From Microvirga soli (GTDB lineage Bacteria; Pseudomonadota; Alphaproteobacteria; Rhizobiales; Beijerinckiaceae): a stretch of DNA of 64,000 nucleotides. The stretch covers positions 123,428 to 187,427 of the forward strand of contig NZ_JAERQE010000005.1 of assembly GCF_016734765.1 (NCBI RefSeq). Direction: 5' to 3'. The notes under the pieces were generated by a model. The model saw nothing but the letters and a program-made list of their open reading frames with translations, was not told where the DNA came from and did no database searches. This document shows, one piece after another, positions 1-10,073 of this stretch. The translations under genes were made by a program, and so were the position numbers. Every line of letters starts with the position of its first letter. Position 1 is the first letter of the stretch.

Positions 1-6
1 AGCTTT

Positions 7-1128
7 ATGACAAAGACATCTTTCCTCCGCTCCTTCATCGCCTTGGCGGCCTTCCTGGCCGCCGGACAGGCGGCACTCGCCCAGTCCGCGCAGTGCCAGC
101 GCTTCCAGGCCGAACTGGCCTCCCTGGAGCGCAGCGGCGGCAGCGCGCCGACTGGCCAGATGCGCACCCAGCGGGCGGAGATCAACCGGCTCGTCACCTA
201 TTACCGCAACATCGGCTGCGAGCGCGGCCCTCTCGGCTTCCTGGCAGGTCCCGCGCCGGCCGAGTGCGGCTCCATCGCCACGCAGATCCGCCAGCTTGAG
301 GCCGGGTATGCTCGCCTGGCTGCTCAAGGAGCAGAGCAGGGAGACATCGAGGCCCGGCGTCGGCAACTCCAGGCTGCAGTCCAGCAGACCTGCTCCACGG
401 AGCCCCGCGGCTTCTTCGAATCGCTCTTCGGCGCCCCGCGCCAGCCGCAGCAGCAGCAGGTCATGCCCGAGGGCCAGCCGATCATTGCCGATGACGAGCC
501 GCGCTCTCTCGGCGGCGGGCGCCTGATCTGCGTGAAGACCTGCGACGGCTCCTTCTTCCCGCTCACCACCCCGCCGGGTGGTGGCCAGAGCGCGAACGAG
601 ATGTGCCAGGCCCTCTGCCCCGGCACGGAGACCACCGCCTTCGCCTATCCGGGCGGCGACAACGGCCTCAACCGCGCGGCTTCGCTCTCCACGAACCAGC
701 CGTATACGTCGCTGGCGAACGCCTTCAAGTTCCGCAAGAGCTTCGACGAGAGCTGCGCCTGCAAGAAGCCCGACGAGAGCTGGGCCACGGTGCTGCGCAA
801 GGCCGAGGGCATGCTCACACAGCGCAAGGGCGACCTGATCGTCACCGCCGAGCAGGCAGAGGAGCTGTCGCGCCCCAAGGCGCAGGCCGCCCGCAAGGCC
901 GCCGACAAGAAGGCCGAGGAAGAGGCCAAGGAAGCCGCCGAGATCGCCGCCGCCGCGCCGACCGCCAGCAAGGAATCGGCCGGCATCGGGCCGCAATCGA
1001 TCGACAACACCACTGTCGTCCGCCAGGGCGAGGGTGCGAAGCGCGAGGTCGCCGCCAGCAACGGCCAGAAGAAGACCGTCCGCGTGATCGCCCCCGACGT
1101 GATCCCGGTTCCGAACGTTCAGAACTGA
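7..1128 (+). CDS. Secreted DUF2865 domain protein
   Basis: A 373-residue exported protein of unknown function. The first 25 or so residues are a signal peptide (a hydrophobic run ending in QAALAQS). The centre (about residues 170-270) carries the DUF2865-type cysteine-rich block, with CVKTCDGSFFPL, an MCQALCPG segment and CACKKPDESW. The last third is Ala/Lys/Glu-rich and probably a flexible or coiled segment. DUF2865 proteins are common in Hyphomicrobiales and I know of no assigned function. The ATG lies 6 bases from the window edge, so the ribosome binding site and promoter cannot be seen, and a longer N-terminus is possible although the signal peptide argues against it. Confidence 0.85.
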   Translation: MTKTSFLRSFIALAAFLAAGQAALAQSAQCQRFQAELASLERSGGSAPTGQMRTQRAEINRLVTYYRNIGCERGPLGFLAGPAPAECGSIATQIRQLEAGYARLAAQGAEQGDIEARRRQLQAAVQQTCSTEPRGFFESLFGAPRQPQQQQVMPEGQPIIADDEPRSLGGGRLICVKTCDGSFFPLTTPPGGGQSANEMCQALCPGTETTAFAYPGGDNGLNRAASLSTNQPYTSLANAFKFRKSFDESCACKKPDESWATVLRKAEGMLTQRKGDLIVTAEQAEELSRPKAQAARKAADKKAEEEAKEAAEIAAAAPTASKESAGIGPQSIDNTTVVRQGEGAKREVAASNGQKKTVRVIAPDVIPVPNVQN

Positions 1129-1147
1129 TCGTTCTCGCATCTTGTGC

Positions 1148-1226
1148 GTCATCCCCGGACTTGTTCCGGGGATCCACGTCTTCAAACCATCAAAACGTGG
1201 ATGGCCGGGACAAGCCCGGCCATGAC
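1148..1226. repeat. Intergenic palindromic repeat, family A
   Basis: Two short inverted repeats of the form GTCATCCCCGG...CCGGGGAT and ATGGCCGGG...CCCGGCCATGAC flank a central pair CCACGT/ACGTGG. The same architecture recurs at 3047-3125, and in part at 4590-4625, 19812-19903 and 63480-63681. It has no coding potential of its own. It lies just after the DUF2865 stop, where its hairpins could protect or end the transcript. Confidence 0.85.
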
Positions 1227-1292
1227 GGCTGCGTGTGAGGTGCCAGAAGCGTCTCCATTCCGCCCCGCCTCCCGCCATGCTATCACCCCGGC

Positions 1293-2264
1293 ATGAAACC
1301 GCTCGATTCTCTTGAGATGCCCCGCCCTGCCGGCACGTCCGACCCGATCATCACCGTCTCGGGACTGACCAAGACCTATGCGTCCGGGTTCCAAGCTTTG
1401 AAGAAGGTCGATCTGGAGATCCGGAAAGGCGAGATCTTCGCCCTTCTGGGCCCGAACGGCGCCGGCAAGACGACGCTCATCAGCATCATCTGCGGCATCG
1501 TCAATCCGAGCACCGGAACCGTCGTCGCAGACGGGCATGACATCATCCGGGATTTCCGGCCCGCCCGCACGAAGATCGGACTTGTGCCGCAGGAACTCAC
1601 CACCGACGCCTTCGAGAGCGTGTGGGCGACGGTCAAATTCAGCCGGGGCCTCTTCGGCAAGCCGCCGAACCCAGCCTATCTCGAGAGGATCCTCAAGGAC
1701 CTCTCTCTCTGGGACAAGCGCGACAGCAAGATCATGACGCTGTCCGGCGGCATGAAGCGCCGGGTGATGATCGCCAAGGCCCTGTCGCACGAGCCCACGA
1801 TCCTGTTCCTCGACGAGCCCACCGCCGGCGTCGACGTGGAGCTGCGGCGCGACATGTGGAACATGGTCCGTCGTCTCAGGGAGAACGGCGTCACCATCAT
1901 CCTGACCACCCATTACATCGAGGAAGCCGAGGAGATGGCCGACCGGATCGGGGTGATCAACAAGGGCGAGATCGTCCTGGTCGAGGACAAGCATGTTCTG
2001 ATGCAGAAACTCGGCAAGAAGCAGCTCACCCTGCACCTGCAGAACCCGGTCACGAGCCTGCCGCCCGAGCTGCAATCGGACAACCTCCAGCTCTCCGCTG
2101 ACGGCACCGAACTCGTCTACACCTTCGACACGCAAAGCCAGGAGACGGGCATCGCACGCCTCCTGCGCCGCCTGAGCGAGCACGGCATCGACTTCAAGGA
2201 CCTTCAGACCTCCGAGTCGTCGCTCGAGGAAATCTTCGTCAGCCTGGTGCGGGGGCGCTCATGA
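1293..2264 (+). CDS. ABC transporter ATP-binding protein (YadG/NodI type)
   Basis: The nucleotide-binding subunit of an ABC-2 type exporter, 323 residues. Visible motifs are Walker A GPNGAGKT, signature LSGGMKRR, Walker [13 protein letters not shown] and the switch histidine in [11 protein letters not shown]. An extra C-terminal domain of about 90 residues is typical of drug, polysaccharide and NodI-like exporters. The stop overlaps the start of the permease gene (ATGA), so the two are translationally coupled. An internal ATG 24 bases downstream (1317) could also serve as the start. The substrate cannot be told from the sequence. Confidence 0.92.
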   Translation: MKPLDSLEMPRPAGTSDPIITVSGLTKTYASGFQALKKVDLEIRKGEIFALLGPNGAGKTTLISIICGIVNPSTGTVVADGHDIIRDFRPARTKIGLVPQELTTDAFESVWATVKFSRGLFGKPPNPAYLERILKDLSLWDKRDSKIMTLSGGMKRRVMIAKALSHEPTILFLDEPTAGVDVELRRDMWNMVRRLRENGVTIILTTHYIEEAEEMADRIGVINKGEIVLVEDKHVLMQKLGKKQLTLHLQNPVTSLPPELQSDNLQLSADGTELVYTFDTQSQETGIARLLRRLSEHGIDFKDLQTSESSLEEIFVSLVRGRS

Positions 2265-3022
2265 ACTTCTATGCAATCAAGGCGATCTATCTCTTCGAGA
2301 TGGCGCGCACCTGGCGCACGATCATGCAGAGCATCGCCTCGCCCGTGCTGTCGACCTCGCTCTATTTCATCGTGTTCGGCTCGGCCATCGGTTCGCGCAT
2401 GGCCAGCATCGAGGGCGTGAGTTACGGCGCCTTCATCGTGCCAGGCCTGATCATGCTCTCGATCCTGACCGAGAGCATCTCCAACGCCTCCTTCGGCATC
2501 TACATGCCGAAATTCGCTGGCACGATCTACGAGGTCCTGTCCGCGCCGATCTCGGCGGTGGAGACCGTGATCGGCTATGTGGGGGCAGCCGCTACCAAGT
2601 CGATCGTCATCGGCACGATTATCCTGATCACGGCTCGGCTTTTCGTGGATTTCTCCATCGAGCATCCTGTCTGGATGATCGCCTTCCTGGTGTTGACCTC
2701 CGTCACCTTCAGCATGTTCGGCTTCATCATCGGCATCTGGGCCGACAGCTTCCAGAAGCTGCAGGTCGTGCCCCTGATGATCGTGACGCCGCTCGCCTTC
2801 CTCGGGGGCAGCTTCTACTCCATCAACATGCTGCCGCCGTTCTGGCAGACCATCGCCCTGTTCAACCCGGTGGTCTATCTGGTGAGCGGCTTCCGCTGGA
2901 GCTTCTACGGCGTCGCCGATGTGGGCGTAGGCATCAGCCTCGGCATGACCCTGGTCTTCATGCTCCTCTGCCTCGGCGGCATCGGGTGGATCTTCAGGAC
3001 CGGGTACAGGATCAAGGCGTAA
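2261..3022 (+). CDS. ABC-2 type transporter permease (YadH type)
   Basis: The 253-residue membrane subunit that pairs with the preceding ATPase, with which it overlaps by four bases. It has about six hydrophobic segments and the ABC-2 family hallmark near the C-terminus, [20 protein letters not shown] followed by [13 protein letters not shown]. Length and layout match YadH/NodJ-like permeases. The pair probably acts as a homodimeric or heterodimeric exporter of a lipid, glycan or small hydrophobic molecule. The cargo is unknown. Confidence 0.92.
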   Translation: MNFYAIKAIYLFEMARTWRTIMQSIASPVLSTSLYFIVFGSAIGSRMASIEGVSYGAFIVPGLIMLSILTESISNASFGIYMPKFAGTIYEVLSAPISAVETVIGYVGAAATKSIVIGTIILITARLFVDFSIEHPVWMIAFLVLTSVTFSMFGFIIGIWADSFQKLQVVPLMIVTPLAFLGGSFYSINMLPPFWQTIALFNPVVYLVSGFRWSFYGVADVGVGISLGMTLVFMLLCLGGIGWIFRTGYRIKA

Positions 3023-3046
3023 GCCTCCGCCTTCATTCTCCTCTCC

Positions 3047-3125
3047 GTCATGGCCGGGCTCGTCCCGGCCATCCACGTTTTGAGCGGGTTAAGACGTGGA
3101 TGCCCGCAACAAGTGCGGGCATGAC
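3047..3125. repeat. Intergenic palindromic repeat, family A
   Basis: A second copy of the repeat seen at 1148-1226, with the same order: GTCATGGCCGGG, a central CCACGT...ACGTGG pair, then GCCCGC...GCGGGCATGAC. It sits between the convergent permease and gltX genes, where it could serve as a two-way terminator. Confidence 0.85.
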
Positions 3126-3148
3126 GAGGTAGATTTGTGCAAGAGCCT

Positions 3149-4489
3149 TTAAGCCACCTGACCCGACAGCCGCGCCTTCGCGCGTTCCGCTCCGATCAGC
3201 GGCAGGAGCGCCGCTAGCTCGGGACCATGATCCAGCCCGGTCAAAGCGAGACGAAGCGGCATGAAAAGCGCCTTGCCCTTGACCCCCGTAGCGGCCTTCA
3301 CGGCTTCCGTCCAAGCTTTCCAGGTAGTCGCATCCCAAGGAACTTCCGGCAGAACGCCGGTCGCAGCCTCGATGAAGGCTTTGTCCTCGATGGCCGGCGT
3401 TACGGGACCGTGCACGACCGTGGCCCACTCTGCCGCATCCTGAACCTTCGTCAGGTTACCGCGAACCGCATTCCAGAACGCCTCGCCCTCATCTGCGCCA
3501 AGCTGCGCCAGCCGCTCGCGAGCGACCTCATAAGGCATCTCATGGATGAGGCGGGCGTTCAGGTGCTCCAACTCGCTCTCGTCGAACTTCGCCGGCGCGC
3601 GGGAGATGTGCGAAAAGTCGATGAGCTTGGCGAGTTCGTTGAGATCGGCGATGGGCCGCACGGACTCGGCCGAACCGACCAGCACCGCAAGCGATGCGAC
3701 CGCCTGCGGCTCGAGACCGGCATCGCGCAGGCCCTTCACCGAGAGATGGCCGAGACGCTTCGACAGTCCCTCGCCGCTCGCCGTGATCAGCAGGCTGTGA
3801 TGGGCGAAGGTGGGCGAACCGGCGCCGAGCGCCTCGAAGATCTGGATCTGCACCGCCGTGTTGGTCACATGGTCCTCGCCCCGGATCACGTGGGTGATCT
3901 TGAGGTCGATGTCGTCCACCACGGACGGCAGGGTGTAGAGATAGGTGCCGTCCTCGCGCACCAGCACCGGATCGGACAGCGAGCTGCAATCCACGTGGCA
4001 AGGGCCGCGCACGAGGTCGTCCCAGGCGACGTTCGTCGGCTCCAGTCGGAAGCGCCAGTGGGGCTTGCGGCCCTCCTCTGCGAGCTTGGCGCGATCCTCA
4101 TCCGTAAGCTTCAAGGCGGCCCGGTCATAGATCGGCGGCAGGCCGCGGGCGAGCTGGCGCTTGCGGCGGAACTCGAGCTCCTCCTGCGTCTCGTAGCAGG
4201 GATAAAGCCGCCCGGCCGCCTTTAGCCGCTCGGCGGCGGCGTCATAGAGCGGGAACCGCTCCGACTGGCGCACGACCACGTCGGGCGGGATGCCGAGCCA
4301 GTGCAGATCGGTCTCGATGGACTCCGCATATTCCTGCTTCGACCGCGCCAGATCCGTGTCGTCGAAGCGCAGGATGAAGGTGCCGCCTTCCCGACGCGCA
4401 TAGAGCGCGTTGAGCAGGGCCACGCGGGTGTTGCCGATATGGATGTGCCCGGTCGGAGACGGGGCAAAGCGAACGATGGGCTTGGACAT
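3149..4489 (-). CDS. gltX: Glutamate--tRNA ligase
   Basis: Charges tRNA-Glu with glutamate in the cytoplasm, 446 residues. The start is set at [20 protein letters not shown] because this is the conserved N-terminus. The frame stays open 41 codons further upstream, but that part reads like translated non-coding DNA. The class I signatures are visible: the HIGH-like HIHIGN and the KMSKS-like GLSKRLG. It is slightly shorter than the roughly 470-residue family norm. Alphaproteobacteria commonly have two gltX paralogues, one often serving tRNA-Gln through the amidotransferase route. Which paralogue this is cannot be decided here. Confidence 0.93.
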   Translation of the reverse strand: MSKPIVRFAPSPTGHIHIGNTRVALLNALYARREGGTFILRFDDTDLARSKQEYAESIETDLHWLGIPPDVVVRQSERFPLYDAAAERLKAAGRLYPCYETQEELEFRRKRQLARGLPPIYDRAALKLTDEDRAKLAEEGRKPHWRFRLEPTNVAWDDLVRGPCHVDCSSLSDPVLVREDGTYLYTLPSVVDDIDLKITHVIRGEDHVTNTAVQIQIFEALGAGSPTFAHHSLLITASGEGLSKRLGHLSVKGLRDAGLEPQAVASLAVLVGSAESVRPIADLNELAKLIDFSHISRAPAKFDESELEHLNARLIHEMPYEVARERLAQLGADEGEAFWNAVRGNLTKVQDAAEWATVVHGPVTPAIEDKAFIEAATGVLPEVPWDATTWKAWTEAVKAATGVKGKALFMPLRLALTGLDHGPELAALLPLIGAERAKARLSGQVA

Positions 4490-4589
4490 GCAATTGCTAT
4501 GGCGAAGGGAGCGAATGTGCGCAAGGGGCGAAGGGCGTTTCGGCGTTATTCCCGGCCGGGGCAGCGGAGGGAAGCCAATAGCGCTGAGC

Positions 4590-4625
4590 GTGGAAGTGGA
4601 TCCCCGGAACAAGTCCGGGGATGAC
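4590..4625. repeat. Half copy of family A repeat
   Basis: Only one arm of the family A repeat is present (GGATCCCCGG...CCGGGGATGAC). It lies between the start of gltX and the end of nadE. Confidence 0.7.
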
Positions 4626-4644
4626 GTGGTGGATGTTAAAAGCG

Positions 4645-6378
4645 CTAAATGTCTAATGATCCAACCCGTGGTTTGCCCATAGCGCGCTCCAGGGCCTCGT
4701 CCTTTTGGTGCGCCACCAACCCTTGGTCGCGGTAGCGGTTGACGATGGGGTAGCGGCGGTCGCGGCCGAAATTTCGGCGCGTCACCTTCACGCCGGGCGC
4801 CGCCTGCCGGCGCTTGTACTCGGCGATGTAGAGCAGGCGTTCCACCTTCTTCACCACCTCGAGATCATAGCCCTTGGCCACGATCTCCGAGACCCGCAAT
4901 TCCTCCTCCACGAGTCCGCGCAGGATCTCGTCGAGATCCTCGTACGGCGGCAGCGAATCCTGATCCTTCTGGTTCTCGCGCAGCTCCGCAGTTGGCGCCT
5001 TGGTGAGGATGTTTTCGGGAATGACGATGCCGTCGGGACCCAGTGCCCCCTTCGGCTTCCAGCGGTTGCGCAGGGCCGACAGCGAAAAGACCTCCATCTT
5101 GTAGAGATCCTTGATCGGATTGAAGCCGCCGTTCATGTCGCCGTAGATCGTGGCGTAGCCGACCGACATCTCCGACTTGTTGCCGGTGGTCAGCACCATG
5201 GCGCCGAACTTGTTCGAGATCGCCATCAGGATCGTGCCGCGGGCGCGGCTCTGAAGGTTTTCCTCCGTGATGTCCCGCTCCCGCCCTGCAAACAGAGGCT
5301 TCAGCGCGGCTTCGAAACCCTCCACGGGCCCGGCAATCGGCAGGGTATCGTAGCGCACGCCCAGCGCCTTGGCGCAATCTTCCGCATCCTTCAGGGACTC
5401 GCCCGAGGTGTAGCGGTAGGGCAGCATCACGCAATGCACCCGGTCCGGCCCCAGGGCATCCACCGCCATGGCGGCGCAGATGGCGGAATCGATTCCGCCG
5501 GAGAGCCCCAGCACCACGCCGGGAAAGCGGTTCTTCTCCACATAGTCGCGCAGGCCAAGCACGCAGGCGGCGTAATCGGCCTCCTCGCCCTCCTCCACCG
5601 TGACGACCGGAGCCTCCCGGCAGACCCACCCCTCCTCGCCCTTCTCCCAGGTGGTGAGGGCGATGGTCTCCTCATAGGCCGGCAGCTGGCAGGCGAGCGA
5701 GCAATCCGCATTGAGCACGAAGGAGGCACCGTCGAAAACGAGTTCGTCCTGGCCGCCGATCTGGTTGAGATAAACCAGCGGCAGGCCGCTCTCGGTCACG
5801 CGGGCGGCCGCGATATTGAACCGTTCCTCCGTCTTGCCGCGCCAATAGGGCGAGCCGTTGGGCACGAGGAGCATCTCGGCTCCGGTCTCGGCCAGGCACT
5901 CGACCACGTCCCCGCTCCAGATGTCCTCGCAGATCGGAAGGCCGAGGCGGATGCCGCGGAAATTGACCGGTCCCGGCAAGGGGCCGGCCTCGAAATTGCG
6001 CTTCTCGTCGAAGACGCCGTAATTGGGCAGATCGACCTTGAAGCGCACGGAGACCGTGCCGCCGTCGAGGAGCGCATAGGCGTTATAGAGAAGCCCCTCC
6101 TCCCGCCACGGCAGGCCGATGAGCATGCCGGGCCCGCCATCCGCGGTCTCGCGGGCGAGCCGCTCGAGCGCCGCCCGGCAGGTATCCTGGAAGGCGGGCT
6201 TCAGCACGAGGTCCTCGGCGGGATAGCCCGCCAGGAACTGCTCGGCGAACATCACGATGTCGGCGCCCATCCGGGCCGCCTCGGCGCGGGCGTGGCGCGC
6301 CATTTCTTCGTTGCCGGCCACATCGCCGACGATGGGGTTGAGCTGCGCGAGCGCGATCTTGAGAATGTTCTGAGCCAT
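4645..6378 (-). CDS. nadE: Glutamine-dependent NAD+ synthetase
   Basis: Amidates nicotinic acid adenine dinucleotide to NAD+, using ammonia released from glutamine, 577 residues. The N-terminal nitrilase-like glutaminase domain (about 1-260) shows the Glu-Lys-Cys triad context: [10 protein letters not shown] with Glu46, the lysine in DEKRNFEAG, and the cysteine in LPICEDIW. The C-terminal synthetase domain has the pyrophosphate loop GLSGGIDSA. The start is placed at [12 protein letters not shown], the conserved first strand. Another 51 codons are open upstream but are low-quality sequence. Confidence 0.95.
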   Translation of the reverse strand: MAQNILKIALAQLNPIVGDVAGNEEMARHARAEAARMGADIVMFAEQFLAGYPAEDLVLKPAFQDTCRAALERLARETADGGPGMLIGLPWREEGLLYNAYALLDGGTVSVRFKVDLPNYGVFDEKRNFEAGPLPGPVNFRGIRLGLPICEDIWSGDVVECLAETGAEMLLVPNGSPYWRGKTEERFNIAAARVTESGLPLVYLNQIGGQDELVFDGASFVLNADCSLACQLPAYEETIALTTWEKGEEGWVCREAPVVTVEEGEEADYAACVLGLRDYVEKNRFPGVVLGLSGGIDSAICAAMAVDALGPDRVHCVMLPYRYTSGESLKDAEDCAKALGVRYDTLPIAGPVEGFEAALKPLFAGRERDITEENLQSRARGTILMAISNKFGAMVLTTGNKSEMSVGYATIYGDMNGGFNPIKDLYKMEVFSLSALRNRWKPKGALGPDGIVIPENILTKAPTAELRENQKDQDSLPPYEDLDEILRGLVEEELRVSEIVAKGYDLEVVKKVERLLYIAEYKRRQAAPGVKVTRRNFGRDRRYPIVNRYRDQGLVAHQKDEALERAMGKPRVGSLDI

Positions 6379-6546
6379 GGCACCTGCAGATTTAGCGCGC
6401 AGCCGGGTGCGCAGCAATGCAACGAGCAAAGCTTTCCCACGGCGGTTCAACGCGTCTGGTGCCATGCCGATCCGCCATTTGGTATCAGCGATGGCAGAGC
6501 ACTCGTGGGCTGCACTCCACGCCTTGTGCAAAGCTCAAGCTTTGTG

Positions 6547-6571
6547 GGAACCCGCAACAGTCCAGTTCGTT
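6547..6571 (+). promoter_or_regulatory. EcfG-type general stress promoter
   Basis: A perfect match to the alphaproteobacterial EcfG/SigT promoter consensus: GGAAC at 6547-6551, a 16-base spacer, and CGTT at 6568-6571. It ends 29 bases before the ATG of the 27-residue peptide, a sensible distance for a short leader. The consensus GGAAC-N16/17-CGTT is established for the PhyR-NepR-EcfG general stress response. Control of this gene by it is inference. Confidence 0.7.
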
Positions 6572-6600
6572 ATTTCCACACGAAACACTGGGAGACTGAC

Positions 6601-6684
6601 ATGTTCAAAGGCGGCCTGCTTTGGCTCATCGGCATTCCTCTGCCGATCATCCTTATTCTCTTCTTCATGGGCTGGCTGAGCTAA
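6601..6684 (+). CDS. 27-residue single-pass membrane peptide
   Basis: A very small gene starting MFKGGLLWLIGIP and ending FFMGWLS, essentially one transmembrane helix with two short ends. Support comes from a GGGAGA ribosome binding site five to six bases before the ATG, a perfect EcfG-type promoter just upstream, and a strong terminator 36 bases after the stop. The three signals together make a complete monocistronic unit, unlikely by chance. I do not know a function. Small stress-induced membrane peptides often adjust the activity of a larger membrane protein, which is only a guess here. Confidence 0.72.
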   Translation: MFKGGLLWLIGIPLPIILILFFMGWLS

Positions 6685-6719
6685 GCTCAAATACTTGTAG
6701 AGTAGCGTACGCGTGAAAG

Positions 6720-6748
6720 AAAAAGGGGCGCCCGAGGCGCCCCTTTTT
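6720..6748. terminator. Bidirectional rho-independent terminator
   Basis: A perfect 8-bp GC stem (GGGGCGCC/GGCGCCCC, loop CGA) is flanked by AAAAA on one side and TTTTT on the other. It can therefore end both the small peptide transcript and the convergent aroG transcript. Confidence 0.93.
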
Positions 6749-6766
6749 CTTCGATCATTCAGCTCT

Positions 6767-8152
6767 TCATTCCGCCGCCAGGGCGGCCGGCTGTTCCCTC
6801 GCCTGACGCTCGCGCTTGATGAGCTCCGAGGTCAGGAACGCGATTTCCAGCGCCTGTTCGGCGTTGAGGCGCGGGTCGCAATAGGTGTGGTAGCGGTCGC
6901 GCAGGTCCGCATCCGTGAGCGCGCGGGCGCCGCCCGTGCATTCCGTGACGTTCTTGCCGGTCATTTCCAGATGGATGCCGCCTGCGTGCGTTCCTTCCGC
7001 CTGATGGATGGCGAAGAAGTCCTGCACCTCGCTCATGACCTGCTCGAATGGCCGGGTCTTGTAGCCCGAGCCCGCCTTGATGGTGTTGCCGTGCATCGGG
7101 TCGCAGGACCACACGACCGTGCGCCCTTCCCGTTCGACCGCGCGGATCAGGCCCGGCAGGTGATCGGCCACCTTGCCTGCGCCAAAGCGGCAGATCAGGG
7201 TAAGGCGTCCGGCCTCGTCCTTCGGGTTGAGGGTGTCAATGAGTTTGAGCAGACCATCGGCCGAGAGTGACGGGCCGCATTTGAGGCCGATCGGATTCTG
7301 GATACCGCGCATGTATTCGATATGGGCGTGATCCGGCTGACGGGTGCGGTCGCCGATCCAGAGCATATGGCCCGAGGTGGCATACCAGTCGCCGGTCGTG
7401 GAATCGACCCGGGTCATGGCCTCCTCGTAGCCGAGCAGCAGCGCCTCGTGGCTGGTGTAGAAATCGGTCGAGCGCATCTCGGGATGGGTCTCGGGATCGA
7501 TCCCGATGGCCCGCATGAAGTTGATGCTCTCGGTGATGCGCTCGGCGAGCTCGCTGTAGCGCGAGGATTGCGGCGAATCCTTCACGAAGCCCAGCATCCA
7601 GCGATGGGCGTTCTCGAGATTGGCGTAGCCGCCGGTCGCGAAAGCACGGATCAGGTTGAGCGTCGCGGCCGACTGGCGGTAGGCCATGAGCTGGCGGCGC
7701 GGGTCAGGCGTGCGCGCTTCAGGCGTGAATGCGATATCGCTGATGATGTCGCCCCGATAGCTCGGCAGCTCGACGCCGTCGATGATTTCCGTGCCTGAGG
7801 AACGCGGCTTGGCGAACTGGCCGGCCACGCGGCCGACCTTCACCACGGGCGAGCCGCCCGCATAGGTGAGCACCACGGCCATCTGCAGGAACAGGCGGAA
7901 AAAATCGCGGATGTTGTCGGCCGAATGCTCGGCGAAGCTCTCGGCGCAGTCCCCGCCCTGGAGCAGGAAGGCCTCGCCCTTGGCAACCTTGGCCAGGGTC
8001 TTCTTCAGCTTGCGGGCCTCGCCGGCAAACACGAGCGGAGGAAAGCCGGCGAGCTGCTGCTCGACGCTCTCAAGGGCCTCAAGGTCCGGATAGGCCGGAA
8101 CCTGCTGGATCGGCTTGTTTCTCCAGCTATCGGGCGTCCACCGCTCGGTCAT
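6767..8152 (-). CDS. aroG: Class II 3-deoxy-7-phosphoheptulonate synthase (DAHP synthase)
   Basis: Catalyses the first step of the shikimate pathway, condensing phosphoenolpyruvate with erythrose 4-phosphate, 461 residues. The N-terminus [19 protein letters not shown] and the block [11 protein letters not shown] are hallmarks of the plant/mycobacterial-like class II enzymes, unrelated in sequence to E. coli Aro[15 protein letters not shown] and [14 protein letters not shown] contribute to the metal and substrate site. Length is normal. It stands alone and ends at the bidirectional terminator. The gene symbol follows common annotation usage, and aroF or aroH are also used for this class. Confidence 0.94.
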   Translation of the reverse strand: MTERWTPDSWRNKPIQQVPAYPDLEALESVEQQLAGFPPLVFAGEARKLKKTLAKVAKGEAFLLQGGDCAESFAEHSADNIRDFFRLFLQMAVVLTYAGGSPVVKVGRVAGQFAKPRSSGTEIIDGVELPSYRGDIISDIAFTPEARTPDPRRQLMAYRQSAATLNLIRAFATGGYANLENAHRWMLGFVKDSPQSSRYSELAERITESINFMRAIGIDPETHPEMRSTDFYTSHEALLLGYEEAMTRVDSTTGDWYATSGHMLWIGDRTRQPDHAHIEYMRGIQNPIGLKCGPSLSADGLLKLIDTLNPKDEAGRLTLICRFGAGKVADHLPGLIRAVEREGRTVVWSCDPMHGNTIKAGSGYKTRPFEQVMSEVQDFFAIHQAEGTHAGGIHLEMTGKNVTECTGGARALTDADLRDRYHTYCDPRLNAEQALEIAFLTSELIKRERQAREQPAALAAE

Positions 8153-8326
8153 GACACTTACCCCCGTGTCCTTTCTTCAATGCTCATCGTGCGCCGCAAC
8201 AAGCGGCATGAAACGGCACCTATACACGACACGAACGAAAAGGCGAGTGCGTAGAGGTGACGCCGCGCATGAGGGGACCGCATGTCGCGGGAGCCCCTAA
8301 CCTTTGGAGTGGAAGAAAAGCGATCC

Positions 8327-8440
8327 TCAGCGCGCAGGACGCTGACGGCTCTCGCGCCGGGACATCCAGAGGGCGCCAAAGCCCATCGCCACGGCAATGA
8401 CCGGGATGCCGAAGTAGACATAGGCTTCCAGGAGGGTCAT
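8327..8440 (-). CDS. 37-residue single-pass membrane protein
   Basis: A small frame beginning MTLLEAYVYFGIPVIAVAMG and ending RRESRQRPAR: one transmembrane helix followed by a strongly basic tail, which predicts an in-to-out orientation with the tail in the cytoplasm. Its ATG overlaps the TGA of the 75-residue membrane gene upstream (ATGA), so it is probably translated by coupling. I do not recognise the family. The overlap, hydrophobic pattern and basic tail support it as real. Confidence 0.55.
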   Translation of the reverse strand: MTLLEAYVYFGIPVIAVAMGFGALWMSRRESRQRPAR

Positions 8441-8664
8441 GGCTTCAAGTCTCTCAAAATCAACTTCGCTATCGAATGTAGGATGAACCCGACGAAAAGC
8501 CAAACGATGCTGACGAGAATGGCAATGGAATCCCTCGCCATAGCCTCCGATCCGTAGCCGACAGCGACCATCGGCCCCACGAACCCGGCAATCACGAACG
8601 CCACCGCCACGTTATTGAGCGCTGTTGCTGTCAGCTTGGTCTGCTCGTTATGGATCAGGCTCAC
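8437..8664 (-). CDS. 75-residue two-pass membrane protein
   Basis: A GTG-started protein with two hydrophobic segments, about residues 19-40 and 46-66, and a basic end (KLILRDLKP). A GGGGGTA motif lies about five bases before the GTG. It begins 23 bases after the gor stop on the same strand, so it may be the second gene of a gor transcript, and it is coupled to the 37-residue gene by a four-base overlap. The sequence is reminiscent of small uncharacterised Hyphomicrobiales membrane proteins. I assign no function. Confidence 0.65.
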   Translation of the reverse strand: MSLIHNEQTKLTATALNNVAVAFVIAGFVGPMVAVGYGSEAMARDSIAILVSIVWLFVGFILHSIAKLILRDLKP

Positions 8665-8687
8665 TCGGTACCCCCACGCAAATCCTA

Positions 8688-10073
8688 CTACCCCACCGCC
8701 ACCGGCTTCTTGACCACCACGGGCGTGCGCATAGTCACCAGTTCCTCGGCCGCCGTTGGGTGAACCGCCACGGTGCGGTCGAAATCGGCCTTGGTGGCCC
8801 CCATGGTGACGGCGATGCCGGCGAGCTGGATCATCTCGCCTGCGTCGTGCCCCATGACGTGGACGCCCACGACCTTGTCGGTGGCCTTGTCGACGATCAG
8901 CTTCATGAAGACCCGGTCCTTGCCGCCCGAAAGCGTTGCCTTCATGGGCCGGAACGCGGTCTTGTAGACGTCGATCTCACCGTAGATCGCCCGGGCAGCT
9001 CCCTCGCCGCAGCCGATGACGCCGATCTCCGGGGTGGAGAAGACGGCGGTCGGAATCAGGTCGTGATCGACGATGGTGGGCTTGTTGCCGAAGACCGTAT
9101 CGGCAAAGGCGTGCCCCTCGCGGATGGCGATAGGCGTGAGATTCGCCCGGTTGGTCACGTCGCCCACCGCGTAGATCGACGGAGTCAGGGTCTGGGAATA
9201 GGCATCAACCGGAATTGCCCCAACCTCGTCGACGGTGATTCCCGCCGCCTCCAGGCCCAGCCCCTTGGTGTTGGGACGCCGCCCGGTGGCGACGAGAACC
9301 TGGTCGACCATGAGGGTCGAGCCGTCCGATAGGGTCGCGGCAATCCCCTCTCCTGTCTTCTCCAAGCTCGAGAGGGTCCGGCCCAGGGCCAGGTTGATGC
9401 CGCGCTGGGCATAGGCCTCTCCCAAGGCATCGCGGACGTCGTCGTCGAACCCTCGCAGGAGCTTGTCGCCCCGGTGCAGGAGCGTGACCTCGCTGCCGAT
9501 GCCGGCGAAAACGCCTGCGAACTCGACGGCGATATAGCCGCCGCCGACGACCAGAATGCGCTTCGGCTGCTGCTGCAGATGGAACACCTCGTTGGACGTG
9601 ATGCCGAGCTCGCCGCCCGGAATGACCGGCTCCAGGGTCGGATGAGCCCCGACTGCCACGAGAATATAGCGGGCACGGACGCGGGCGCCTGTCTTGAGCA
9701 CATGAACAATGTGCGGATCCTCGATCACCGCGCGGCTGTCGACGACCTCGACGCCGGCCTTCTCCAGGTTGGTCCGGTAGATGCCTTCCAGCCGGTCGAT
9801 CTCCCGGTCCTTGTTGCGGATCAGGGTCGCCCAGTCGAAGCGGGTCTCGCCGACGCTCCAGCCGAAACCTTCAGCCTCATGAAACTCGTCGGCGAAGCGG
9901 CTCGCATAGACCATCAGCTTCTTGGGCACGCAGCCGCGGATCACGCATGTGCCCCCGACCCGGTACTCCTCAGCCAGCATCACCTTGGCGCCGTAGCCGG
10001 CTGCGATCCGGGCCGCGCGTACGCCGCCCGACCCGCCTCCGATGACGAAGAGATCAACATCGAATGAGGTCAT
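8688..10073 (-). CDS. gor: Glutathione-disulfide reductase
   Basis: Reduces oxidised glutathione with NADPH in the cytoplasm, 461 residues. An FAD-binding dinucleotide fold opens the protein (VIGGGSGGVRAARIA), followed by the redox-active disulfide GGTCVIRGCVPKK (Cys43 and Cys48). A second Rossmann motif VVGGGYIAVEFAGVFAG binds NADPH. The C-terminal interface carries the active-site His-Glu pair HPTAAEE. The start is set at MTSFDVDLFVIGGG. An upstream in-frame start would add 11 residues without conserved sequence. Confidence 0.93.
   Translation of the reverse strand: MTSFDVDLFVIGGGSGGVRAARIAAGYGAKVMLAEEYRVGGTCVIRGCVPKKLMVYASRFADEFHEAEGFGWSVGETRFDWATLIRNKDREIDRLEGIYRTNLEKAGVEVVDSRAVIEDPHIVHVLKTGARVRARYILVAVGAHPTLEPVIPGGELGITSNEVFHLQQQPKRILVVGGGYIAVEFAGVFAGIGSEVTLLHRGDKLLRGFDDDVRDALGEAYAQRGINLALGRTLSSLEKTGEGIAATLSDGSTLMVDQVLVATGRRPNTKGLGLEAAGITVDEVGAIPVDAYSQTLTPSIYAVGDVTNRANLTPIAIREGHAFADTVFGNKPTIVDHDLIPTAVFSTPEIGVIGCGEGAARAIYGEIDVYKTAFRPMKATLSGGKDRVFMKLIVDKATDKVVGVHVMGHDAGEMIQLAGIAVTMGATKADFDRTVAVHPTAAEELVTMRTPVVVKKPVAVG

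Noticed and set aside
4705..6684. A 659-codon open frame on the plus strand opposite nadE
   Set aside because: Antisense shadow of GC-rich coding sequence. It has Arg/His/Ala-rich composition with no domain. Only its last 28 codons (6601-6684) are a real small gene in that frame.
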